Position numbers and translations under genes: made by a program
Notes under the pieces: model-generated
Database searches by the model: none
Told to the model about the DNA's origin: nothing
Seen by the model: only the letters and a program-made list of their open reading frames with translations
Assembly (NCBI RefSeq): GCF_004027225.2
Contig: NC_044284.2
Location: 39,418,420-39,482,419 of the forward strand
Source of the DNA: Strigops habroptila
Lineage: Eukaryota > Chordata > Aves > Psittaciformes > Psittacidae
Direction: 5' to 3'
Length of the DNA stretch: 64,000 nucleotides
Part shown: one piece after another, positions 1-12,200 of the stretch
Position numbering within the stretch: position 1 is the first letter of the stretch
Layout of the letters: every line of letters begins with the position of its first letter

Positions 1-667
1 TTTTTTATTATTTATTCTAAGTTATTATTCTATTTTAATCATTCCAATACAAGGCAAGGCTTATACGTAGAAGGAACTCCAAAACAACACCCAGCAACTA
101 CTGTTTTAGATTTTGCTCAAAATAATAGTTAACTTCAACAAAAATTTCTAACGGTTTAATACCTCATTGTTTTGGAGTGAGGTTTTTTTGTTTGTCTTAA
201 AGTATACCCATGTCATTTCAGGGCAGGGGAAAGCTGTAGAAAACACTATCAGCACGGGCACTTAATGCTTTACAGCAGATTTAAGAGAGAGTTGGGCTGT
301 TCAGAAGCCCCTAAACACTGTACCCTAGGCTCCAGCATGCATACCTGGAGTTCAGTGCTGAGCAAAATTACTTAGTGGTTGACAGTTTTATGGGAAATAA
401 GCATTCTTCCTTCCATTCCTAAGAGTAACCACTAACACTTGCTAAAATATAAAGCTTTATTAACAGTTTTTAGAGACTCACTGGACACTAATCCTTTACA
501 GCTGTTACACTTTGTTAAAGGTTGGATTTTGAGAGATACAGAAATAACTGACTTCCCTGAACTATTTTGTAGACAGCAACTGTATCTCTAAATATGACCC
601 GTCAAAGGGAAATATTGTTATAGCAATCTTAGGATTATATACAAACTTAGATTTTTATACTTGAATA

Positions 668-733
668 ACAGTAGCAGGGAATTTGTGGATAACTACCTAC
701 AATGAAGTTTATCCACAAATTCCCTGCTACTGT
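668..733. repeat. Near-perfect 26-bp inverted repeat (foldback)
   Basis: The left arm 668-693 and right arm 707-733 are reverse complements apart from one extra base in the right arm, with a 13-base spacer (694-706). A transcript of either strand would fold into a hairpin of about 66 nt. It lies in the presumed SMG7 intron 1. Confidence 0.9.
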
Positions 734-3700
734 GCAGTGGTATAAGGAGTCCAATACATATTTTACATATTTGTATATAGACTTTACCTACTTATGCATT
801 AGATATATACTGTTTAACAAAGGTTTTTCAAGAATCTTTATGGAACAAGTTTTTAATGTTCCAAACTTGCACGTGTTGCTACCTAATTTAAACGACTATA
901 GTTTTTATAAAGTGCTGAAATCACTTGCTTTGGGAGCAGGCAGGTTTTGGTGATGTCAGCTCTTACTGACCTAGCAAGAGATTTTCAGGCCATGAGTCAT
1001 CGAGTTAAATGCTCCACGTGCCTCTTACACTGAAAGGACAATCTTCACAGATATGGCAACAAAAGACACCTTCAACAGTACAACCTTACTGTCAATTTTA
1101 CATGCTAACTAGTTTAAAGCTTATTATTCCTGCTACAGGCAGCTGAAAACAGGGTACAGCTAATTTCTTTGACCAGTGACTTTATCAGATTGTAGCCACA
1201 GATCAAAGCCACACAATTAATTCAGCATCAGTGTAAAACTGCAAGTAAAAAAAACTGCTCTGCAAGCAGATGTTAAAGCAAAGCAATCATCACCTGAACC
1301 CAAACACCCCCTACAGGGAATGGTGTGATGGTGAGAAGTGGGGACACAGAATAGGGTTGTTTTGTTTTTTTTTTAAATCCCATCTTTCCCCTTTCTCCTA
1401 GTCCCAACTCTATCATAAGCAAGTCATAATAATAATCTTCAAAAAGCAACCACCAAAACCAACTCTTTCCAAGTTTGATCAGAACTGACAATCTTCCTCC
1501 CTGGAGAAGAGTAAAAGTACCCTTGCAGTCAACTTCATTCAAACTCTTCTTTTTTCCTTCAATTTCACAGAAGTCAGTTCCTTTGTCTCAGTATTTTTAG
1601 AAAAAGATGTGCCCAACAGACAAAAGCTACCCCAAGAGAAATTTATATGTGCTTACTCTCCGGGTTAATCTACATGAAGGGAAATACAAGTCTCCTACCC
1701 TGCTCAGTGTTCAACTGTCTCCACCCAAGTCCCTGCTGTCCCTCTTGCCGTAGCCTAGAACTCACGTCAAGCATAGGAGCAAGTCTGAGCCTTGTTAGAA
1801 CAGCAGTGCTGCAAACCTGAGTTAAATGCCTCATAGGCAGTCATTCAGGATCACCAATACGCCTGTGTCTATTCCATAGTGTTATAAAATTTAAGTCAGG
1901 AGAGTAACCTGTAAACTAAATACCTAATACATTTAAATTCAAAGAAAAATAGCTTGGAATAAATGTACAGTGTTAAGACTAGCTCAGGAAAGTTCAGCTG
2001 CATTTTCCATAGTCGCTGGTTTATATTTTGAAAATATTGACTACGATGTTCTTTTACTTTCCACCTTGACCTACTAGTTACTTGGAATTTTACTGGAGCT
2101 GTAAGGGAGAAAATTAACTTCTAAACGGATGTTGCCCATGAAAGAAAAACACAAAAACTCCAGTCACCTTTACCTCATTTACCTTCCAGAAGCTAACAGT
2201 GTAGCTCCACAGGTAACCTTGACAGTGTTTTCAGTATAGAAAAATTAAAAGCCAATTACCAAAGGATCAAAAAAAATTAATAATTATTGAAAAAAAAAGC
2301 ACGCTCAGGAAATAATGAATGGATAATTAATAATGTGTAGTACATCACGACATGGCTATCTTTTATATGTTGAGGAATACCTTTAAACAAAAGTTTCTAA
2401 TAACAAACAGTCAACAAACAAATGCTCTTACAGAATACTTGGTCTGCTCATCAGCATCCATAGAGTAACACGTGTACTGCAGTGACCAACAACGCATCAG
2501 CTTTGCAGTTGACCTCAGAACAAGTCAAAGGCAAAAGATTCAAGACAGAATACGTTATCTATTTCCTTAATCTTTGTACCATCCATTGGACAAGCTAGTT
2601 TTTCAAAACTAAAGCAATCTTAAAGGTGTGAGGGCACAAAACTTCTTCAGGATTGCCTTCCAATCCACTCAGAACATTAGCAACCTGCTCCTTTAAAAAG
2701 ATCTCAGAGAAAAATCATAAAGCTCTGCTCACTCACTACCCACAACAAATAACTTCTGGTAAACACACAGAAGTGTTATTAGCTCTTATGACTATAGTGC
2801 CAGTCAGGATGTGAGAGGTTTGCAGCTGAACTACCTTACTTCCCATGGTAATTCCCACCAGGTTTTAAGATTGAGCAAAGAAAAGCAACAGAATTACTTT
2901 CTGAACAAAAACAAACAAACAAGGCAAAACAGAAAAAAACCCAACAAATTATGCCCTTATAATATCACTATCTTCTGTTCTTTCAAATCCACGCTGAGCG
3001 CACACAATATCAGGTTTCAGTTGTGATAAATACATAGTAACACCAGTACTCATTTGTTACATTACAGTTCCTGACTTGGTAAAATTTTCACCTGTGTTAA
3101 GGGCTGGAAACTGCAGACAATAGATGTTAAAAGAAGTGATCATTATTTAATTTTTTCTTTTTTAAACGGCTTCTGCATTATGGGAACCATCTCCAGAGTT
3201 ATGGAAAATGCAGAAATCTGAGCATCGAGATCAGCTTCAGATGGACATCATGAAATAAGTTTCAGAAAGTTATGCTATTTAAGTCAGCCTTGCAGAAGCC
3301 AGATCAGGCAGCTAAGGTCAGGCAGCAGATGCCAACCCCCCCCGGACATTGTATGAGATCTCCCAGGCAAGTATACAGTATTCAACTCAAAGGCTTGCAA
3401 TTACACAGTCAATTTAGTGCCACACTTTTGTAACATGGATAAAATATTCCCTCTCGCCCACCTGTGGAGCTGGAGAGCGGAGTGCCTGCAGTTAGGAGGT
3501 AGTTACAGAGGTCACATACATTTCCCCCTGGGAAGCCCACCTCACTTTGCATGAGGAAGGCAATACCTGCAGACCTCTAAGTCCTGACTTTCAGCTGTAG
3601 CAGTTTCCTGCTACCTCTAGCCTCTGCTAATAGACTGGGATTTAAAACCAAGGTACCTTGCTGATTTTCAGTGTTTTCTGTGGACTCCCATCCTCTGAAT

Positions 3701-5652
3701 CCCAGCCTCTGACATTACTCCTTGCCCAGTGGCAATCCCTGATCCTTACGCTCAGTAAGGCTGAGAATGACTCACATTGACACAGGAGGTAATGACCATT
3801 AAAGAGGAGTCAGTTATTGTCTTCCCTGCTAAGTAGCAGATGGAGCAAGAGCAAGAGGTGGCAAAAATAAAGGTAATAGATTAAATCTGAGTATGATCCT
3901 AATGGCAAACTGCATCTTAGAAATTATTTTCAACTCTCCATCTTGAAACTAAATGCAAGCCACATTCTGAAAGCACAGCAATGGTATGAAGGCTGAACAC
4001 CAGTCAGGGAGAATTATCCAGTCCATTTATGATAATTAAATGAGTACTCAATGCATCATTCCAATAATTTACAGGAGTTTCATTAGCTGCTCCCCATTTT
4101 CTATCAGAAATACAAAAGCAACACTGTTCTGAAACATACTTACTTTTCAACTAGAGAATATTTGAATAATTATTTCCCACAAAAAAAAAGGAAGAGGTGG
4201 AAACCACAAGTTTAACGCAGCTCTATCAAATACAGTCATCCCTAATAGAGAAAAAAAAAAAAATAAAAATAGCATGATCACTAAATTCTCACCTTAAACA
4301 CACAACCAGCAATATTTACTATGGGGGGGAGTGTAGCAACACTTGACTATCTCAGTCCTCTTCTGTGGTTCTCCTCAGTTCAGGAGTGGCTCATCAAGAT
4401 GGGCTGTCAGTTACAATACCCAAGTGTCCACCACCAAAACACATGTACTCCTGGAATATGTAAAGTTACTCTCTGGTCTGTGTTCAGCTGAAGGAGAAAC
4501 CTTTGAGCAATCCAACCAGCTCAGATCCAGCAAATTTTATTAGCTCAGAAGGAGTAAAGCAGCATGGATATGCTACTACAAGACCTGCCTCTCTCTAGGA
4601 AGGGTGCAACTTGAAGCTTCTGAGCCCTGTTGAACACAAACGGGTCTGGAGGAAAAACAACCTGGCTGAAGTGGCACAGATTGCTTGGACAAGTCCAGCC
4701 GACCTCTGCAGCTCTGCCCACAGCAGGTCCAAACTGCCTCCAAAAGGAGCCACCACTGCCATTGCCCTGCAGAATGCTCCCAGGTACTGCCAGTTAACCA
4801 GTAACCTATCTTTCCCATTTTACAAGCTAATGAATTCGTTAGGAGTAAAGAGCTGAGCAAATTTATAACTTCCAAGGTTAATCCTGCTTTGGGGAATTAA
4901 ATGTATTTATAAAAGTAATTTTATTTCAAATTTAAATCTCAATACCTTAAGACAGAGACCTTTCTAGTTCTGTCTAAAAAAGTTTACATGATGTTCAGCC
5001 AATTACAAATCACTATCTGCTTTATAAATCATGTATAGAAAAATTTTGGGGTTTAGAAAATCTTTATTAAACTCTGTCGAAAACAAAAATCTGCATACCA
5101 TCTTCCATGCTGCAGTCTCCCTTTCAACGGTTAGATCAGACTTCTTTGTTACACTCATTTTACGTTCTGCAATGGCTGACGAAAAGGCTCCTTAGCAATG
5201 GACTAACACATCCAGCCTGAAGATCAAATCTTAAGGCTTGAAAGGACCTCGAAAGGTTACAGCAGGGACTGTCCTCACTCAGTTAGACCAAGATGACACT
5301 TTCTGAACCTTTGCTGCATATTAAGCAAGAAGGGATGACGGTGAAAAAAGATTCAGCATGTGACTACACAACTACCGGTTACTAACTCAACACTTGTGTG
5401 TTACTCAGGTTGCACAAGCCAACTCAGCCCTGGCATTTCACTTAGCAACCACAACAACCTGGATTTCATGATCAATTGTTTTGTATAGTATACCAGCACG
5501 TCTAAAACAAATTTTAGAATAATTTTGATGCTATATTTCAGCATTTGACAATAAAGCATGGAGACTAAGTGGATCATGCTGCTTTACCCCCAAAATCTGA
5601 AATCTGTAGGTTTAACAGCATTGTCAACCACACAAATAAAATCTCCTGCAGC

Positions 5653-5694
5653 AGAGTCCTTTAAGACTCTAATGAAGATCCTAAAGATCTTCAT
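5653..5694. repeat. Two adjacent short hairpins
   Basis: A 6-bp stem (653-658 paired with 665-670 of the 5000s block, that is 5653-5658 with 5665-5670) is directly followed by a perfect 9-bp stem (5672-5680 with 5686-5694, 5-base loop). No protein or RNA family is recognised. Confidence 0.6.
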
Positions 5695-6216
5695 GTCTTT
5701 CTGATCTCTCATTCCTGAAGACTCCTGGGTGTTTAGGACACTCTTTGGCCACATCACTTAACACACCAACATAGCAGTTTCTAGTTTTGTAGTCCTCCGA
5801 ATTATTTCAGAAATTAATAGAACCAGTTCTACACGATAGAAAATGTACTTTTTATAACCATCTTTAATGCAAAGTGTACAGAATTTTACCTGATTGATAG
5901 TATCCCAAAATTATGACTACATAATGTAATGTTAGAGGTAGACACATCATCTTTTTTAGTATTCACTTCTGCCTAGCCATCTATGATGAAATCTACCAAA
6001 ATAGTCTGTAGTTGTACAAGCAGCATCAGCAACCATTTGATGCCTTCATTAGAAACATACTGGAAATATCTTTCTGGATAGTTTCAAGCTTTAGAGGTTA
6101 TTTTAGTCTTTGATATCAAAACCAGAATAGGAGAACTGCAGCTAAAGCTGGACTGTGCACCCGGTAAGCCATAATCCCCTACAACTGTCTTTGCCCCAAG
6201 CCCGTAATTCCCAGAG

Positions 6217-6253
6217 TTTACCTCCAAACAAAATAAAATTGTTTGGAGGTAAA
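6217..6253. repeat. Perfect 15-bp inverted repeat
   Basis: Arms 6217-6231 and 6239-6253 are exact reverse complements around a 7-base A-rich loop. It lies in the presumed SMG7 intron 1. The function is unknown. Confidence 0.85.
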
Positions 6254-9200
6254 ATTAAATATTCACAATATGTTCAAACTGGGTGGAAAACTGCCAGACG
6301 TTTATGCACTAGCATAATCTATGCAACATGCTCCTAAATTAAGGCCTTTGTATTAATTCAAATGAATGTTGACAATGCATATTAGGTAGTTTATCACTTT
6401 TTTCCAGTTAAATATATGTTCACATATATGTTCAACTTTATGCATATTGATGGTATTAAGACGAACTGAAATGCCTTCTAGATTTTTATTGCAAGTTTAC
6501 TCTGCATCTTTTAATAATTTAATTTACAAACATTAACCCATATAAAAATCTCACCTTTTTCTTCATATCAAAATAACATTTCCTTTATTTTACTAGTAAC
6601 TGCAGCTGAATATTGGTGTTTTAAGAGCTGCTCAGTTTTCATGTTTTATACACTCTTTGCGGTTTGAGGATTTTATTTAATATTAAAAAATGTGGCTTAA
6701 ATCCTTTGGACACTATTTTTAGTGCTATTCAAAAAAAAACAGACTCACATGTAGATCATCTTTTTCTGGGGAGCAGCTGGCTAGATCAAGCCTCTGTGGT
6801 CAGAAGTTTTGTCACAGCACTGTCCTCAACCAGGATTTACACTACTTCAAGACAGACAACTAGCATCTATTCAAAAGACAAAAGTTTTGTCCCATTCTTC
6901 CTTCTCCCCCTCTTCATAGGTGCAGATGGTTAGCATTTCTACTTTTGGTTATTATTAGGCTAGTCTTGAAAAACTACCTTAAAAGACCCCTCTTAATGTA
7001 CCTTAAATTAAGAGCACGCATGCTCAAAGGCACTGCCAAAACCCATACTGACTGCAGAAGGAACTGAAGCTGGAGTCTGTCAAAGGTTCCTTGCTGGCTG
7101 TAGGAAACCCTGGTTTAAAAAAAGATTATCACACAGTTGCAGCTGTTTGACACATAGCAATATCCACATGCTTTCTTCAAATCACGGTGAGACCAAGACA
7201 GGACATAGCAAAGCAAATACCAGGAGATTTTAATTGCAACGCAAAATACAGCAGCAGAATTTATAGGATTATCATAAAACAAAAGGAGGGGGGGAATGGT
7301 CTTCCTGATGAATTCATCAAAAATGCATTTCTTTCTATTCCTGACACCACCTACAGGGAAGTTAAACTGTGATAAATAACATAGCATAGACCACTGGGGA
7401 GTCCAGGAGGCCCTAGAACAGGCTGGCTCCAAACAAACTTCCCTTTGCTGTAGCCTGATGAAATGGGAACTATCAAAGCCTCATTAAATCAAGGCACCAA
7501 GAAACACCAAATAAGTCTTGACTAAAGACTCTTGGTGCCCAGAAGGTCTGTTTTACTGCATCCAAACAATAAGCCTAATTTCTGCCTAAGCTGCTTTAAA
7601 AAAAAATTCAAGAAGTTTTCCCTACATTCATTTGGCAGAATAAATCTTAAAGGTTTCACTGGAAATACATTCAGTACTAATTTCTGATTTCCTAACAGCT
7701 AGAGAACAGTTCTCTGAGATTATTCAGTCATATGACAAGTGGGACCCAGACTCAAAACTGACAATACTTCAGAGGGCAGGAGGGAGGAAAGAAAATAAAA
7801 ATTAGCTTACATATACCAATATTAGATGAAGCAGAAAACTGTTCAATAGGGCTGAGCACTAGAGGACAGTTTCAACACCACAGACAATGAAGTATGAGAA
7901 ATAGACTCCCAATGTATTAGAAACATCACTAAGTACTTTCAGAAAAATTACACTTCTTTTCCCTAAAAGTGGAAGAGAAAATTAACTCTAGCAGGACTCT
8001 GAAGTACCTCAAGGGTATCTCTGATTTGAGTCCCATCACTGAAATTCAGTCTGTCGCCCACAGCTGTATAACAATCCCAAGAGACTCCTCAGCCTTCTGG
8101 TTCCTTATGATAATCCCTTGAGTGCAGAAGCCAGTGTGAATAATCAGAGAAAAGTCCTACTGAAATAGAGAAAGAAGAGAAAGCAGGCCTAATGTTACTC
8201 AAAAAGCTCTTACTCTACCCCGACTCACAGCATTACATTGATCTGAACAGGGAGCTGCTGATTTAACTTGGAGGAATTGAAATATACAATATTAGAACAT
8301 TGCTTAATCCATTTCCCCCTCATTTGGTTGTCTATGAAGTCCCCAAGCTTATGACCAGAAGTTCCTAAATTCAAATGGGAAAAAACGCAGTGACCAGACA
8401 AGTCTAGAAATATGGCCTAAAGGCAGGACTCCAAGCATGGCTGCACAAGCAGAAAGTGGTGATAAAACCAGTACAACTGTAAAGCTACATTCAACGAGAT
8501 ACTGCATGCAACATGAGTTCTGAAGGGGCACACACACAAAAAAAAAAAAACCACCAGCCCTACGCATCCTGTGTGAACAGTGAGAAACTATGGCCCATGA
8601 GTCAGCTCCACATTTCCTCATGTCACTCCACAATAAACATTGTTAGTCCTCTATTCTTTTCACTACAGTAAGATGGAGAAATAGAGTTAAGATGCTGTAC
8701 CCCTCCCTAAGCATAGGAAAACTTTTATTTTACAAAACACCACTGAGATCTGTGACCTACCTAGTAATACATTAAGAAGTACAGGACCAAAGTATGCAAT
8801 TCTGCTAATGATTTTAAGGAAACAAATCTGTGGTTTTACTCCCCTCCTGCTTGACAGCAGCTGTGCAGTTTTCAAGTGAGATGAGGACAAGCCTCAAGTT
8901 CAAAGTAACAAAAGCAGTAACTAATGTCTGCCCACTCACACTCCTTATACATTATAGCTGTATTCCTTAACTGCTTTTCCACCATTCCTTACACCAAGAG
9001 TGTGTTCCTACTAGTCAATCCCTGTTGCTGTTATGAAGATTCAACGGCGGTAATGAAGGACCCTTAAAAATCTACAATCCCCAGCAATTCCTCATACAGC
9101 AAAATCAGACACTGCAGCAAACTATCCTCTCCTCCTTCCCCAGTCACCATGCACTTAAACTGCTATTACTCCTCTGATTTTTGCTGGCTGAGCAGAGCAG

Positions 9201-12200
9201 TAAGGATGCCAAGGAATCTATCCATCAAGTCACTGTATTCTACCATCAACCCAAGCAATCCAGAGCAATGAGTGCACTTCTTCTCAAGTGGGAAGCACCA
9301 AGATATCTGAAAATGCATGCAACAGCCAACGTGGCAGATTGAAAAGCAGGGCAGCTTCACAATCCATATAGATTGATTTAAATAAAGCTTTAAGTTGCTT
9401 AATGTAAAAGTTAGTGTTACAATTCAGTGCCCAGATCAGTTTATTTGGAGGCAAAACGTCTCACTGTAGCAGGCTAGGGTTACTTGTTATGAAACTGCTA
9501 TGTGGAAGATGCACTCTTAGAATAGATAATTTTACAAGTAGCTTGAATATCATGGTATACTTTATACTGAGTACTTAAATAAAATAGCTAAGCATTCACT
9601 ATGCAGATGTATCTTATCAGTGAAATGAAGAAAGTCAGCAAAGTGAAAAAAACCACCTCCATATTCAAGGAAAGGGGCAGCCTTTTCAAAATGCTTTTGT
9701 GCAGCTTAAGTGCCCCATCAAAACCTCAGATAAGCATCTCCTGGTTTCACTGCCACAACAGAACCTTCTCCTTTTCAATAAAGATCAAACAACGTAGGAA
9801 TATGCAGGTTAGAACAAGAACTAATTGCTACAAGAATAATCCCTTCCATCAAAAATAAATAAATAAATACAGCTGTAACTTTACTTACACTAACCTGCAC
9901 TTCTAGGTCACTGGAACACTGTTTTGCAAGTAACCTCAAACACAGCACAAAGAAACAGCATCCACAATAACCTGTATTCTGCAGCAAGAAAAAAAGGGGA
10001 AAACGCTCAGCCTAGACTGAAAACAGGGGTACTATTTGTGACAGCGATACCAGTTAGTTCTACATATATATAATAGTATATTTTTATATTCTATATATAG
10101 CTACAACTATACTCTAGGAAATGGGGCATTATTTACCAGTGTTATGGGTTAGTGAGCACTTTAATGATAATGAGCACTATCACTAGAAGAAGCAGTCCCA
10201 CCCTGCCTTCACTATTAGGGCCTTACTCCTGTGGCACAAAACCTCACCCCTTTTCTCTGCACATGTCTGATAACATGATGAACGGGATCAGGAAACCAAC
10301 TCAGGGAAAACTCCATGGGTCAAAACCAAAACAGCAACAGTTTTAACCTAGCATAGTTCCCCAGTCCAGTTCACTGAAGACCTGGCCATAAACTTTTGCC
10401 ACCAAATCAGGGTTGCGGGCGAGAGAAACAGCAAGAAGCTTCCGTCAGGAGCTGTTCAAGTTTAAAACATGCCCTTTGCCTATATGGCCAAGCTTTTGCC
10501 AAGTACTAAGCAAGTAGGGTCAAGTTCTCTGATTATTGCAGCCCACTTCCCTCTGGCACACATTCATACACAGTCACCTTCCTGCCAGTCCCTCCAGCAG
10601 AAAAACGTGCCCACCACATGCTAAACTGCACATGCATTCAAATCCTCACTATTTACTCCATGCAGAAGAGCAAACTCAAACTCCACACACAGAGAAGCAC
10701 ATGCCATGGCTGACATGAAGCTCTGCATGTGGTAATTTACACCAGCTGAGCTCTGCTTGCTTCTCTCTCAATAGACATGCTCATTTGGACCACTTTTCTA
10801 TCCAGCTAACTTTCATAAAGCTAATGGTGACAATAAACTTTGAAACTTCTATCCCTCTGCAGAAGACTGCTAAATTTTCTTAAAGCCATTTGAGAAAGGG
10901 AAGAAAAAAAGTGGTAAGCAGTACATTCGCACAAGCCTTGCTTCCTTAGGAATCTAGAAATGAAAAAAGCATCAGAGCTATGATTGTACACCCAGCCAAC
11001 TTGTGACTTTAGCACAAGTTGTCCATGGGTGGCAGGAGGATGCTCTATAACCCAAATCCTCGTGACAAAAGAAGGGAGCAAGTAATAGCTGCCCAGAGCC
11101 CCGAGATGCATGTCCTGGGGCTCTCAGCAAGATTAATTTCCTTCAGCAGAAAGCTCAGAGGAGAATTGCCTGACACTTCTTTATTGTAATTTTTTTTTTA
11201 CTTCATAGCTCACCACAAAAAGCTTCTTGATCAGTAGTAAGTAGTAATCATCAATCTTATTTGCCTTTTCAAATCATTACTCTCACTCTTAAAGAAGAAT
11301 AAGAAGTGTTGTTCATACTAAATATTAGCAGCAATTCTAGTTATCAAATGCTAGAAACACCTTGTATGGAGAAGGGGAAGGAGGACAAAAGAAGAAGAAA
11401 CACTTTCCTTTTATGTTCCCCCAAAGAAAACACTGTGCTATGAGGCACCTCCTGAAAGTTCAACGCAGTATTTGATCTCTCATCTACTCCTCCCCTGTTT
11501 AAAATTCAAGAGTAAACAATGTATGAGAGCAGCATTAATAATTTCAGAATATAAAAAAGCTGGGGGGAATGCTTTCCAAGACTGACTGGTCTTCTTCAGA
11601 TATCAAGATAAATCAAGAAAGATGTGGAACAACTGGAGCGAGGTCAGTAGAGTCCCTCACGGCAGCCCAGGGTGGAGCACTTGCATATGGAGCTGGAGGA
11701 GAGGCCATGGCAGTGGGGCTTGGCCAGCCTGGGGCAGGGAAGGCTGCGGGGCACCCACAGCAGCCGTACGCATGCAGGAAGGGGATTGAGAAGACAGAGT
11801 CAGGCTCTCTGCCATGACATATGGTGGGAGGATGACAGACAATTGGCATAAGTTAAAACATGAGAGGTTCAGTTTCAAACAGTATTCTGTTTTTTGTCTT
11901 TCCAGCATTGACAAACCAACTCTACATCATCCTGATCAGGAATCAGTACCAGAACATGCTCACACGCAGAGAATGCAGCACTAAATTACCTCTGCTCTAC
12001 CCTCCTCCATTAACAGTGAGGAAACACTGCAAGAGGTACATCATGGACTGGCAGACAACAAAGGAGCAACCATGGAGAGACATGGCAGATGCAGAAGTTA
12101 ATGGAGCTACTGATGAGCCTTTGAAAAGAGCCACAATTTAAATTATTAAAGCAGTCAAGCCTTTAATGAAGTTGGTTATAGCCTCGTCATAAGGCTACAG

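Noticed and set aside
2590-2710. Minus-strand frame reading like KEQVANVLSGLEGNPEEV
   Set aside because: Looked protein-like, but only about 38 codons, with no matching SMG7 segment and no convincing splice sites.
5217-5290. CR1-like phrase TTGAAAGGACCTCGAAAGG
   Set aside because: Only about 20 bases resemble a CR1 3' end and the similarity does not continue, so it may be chance.
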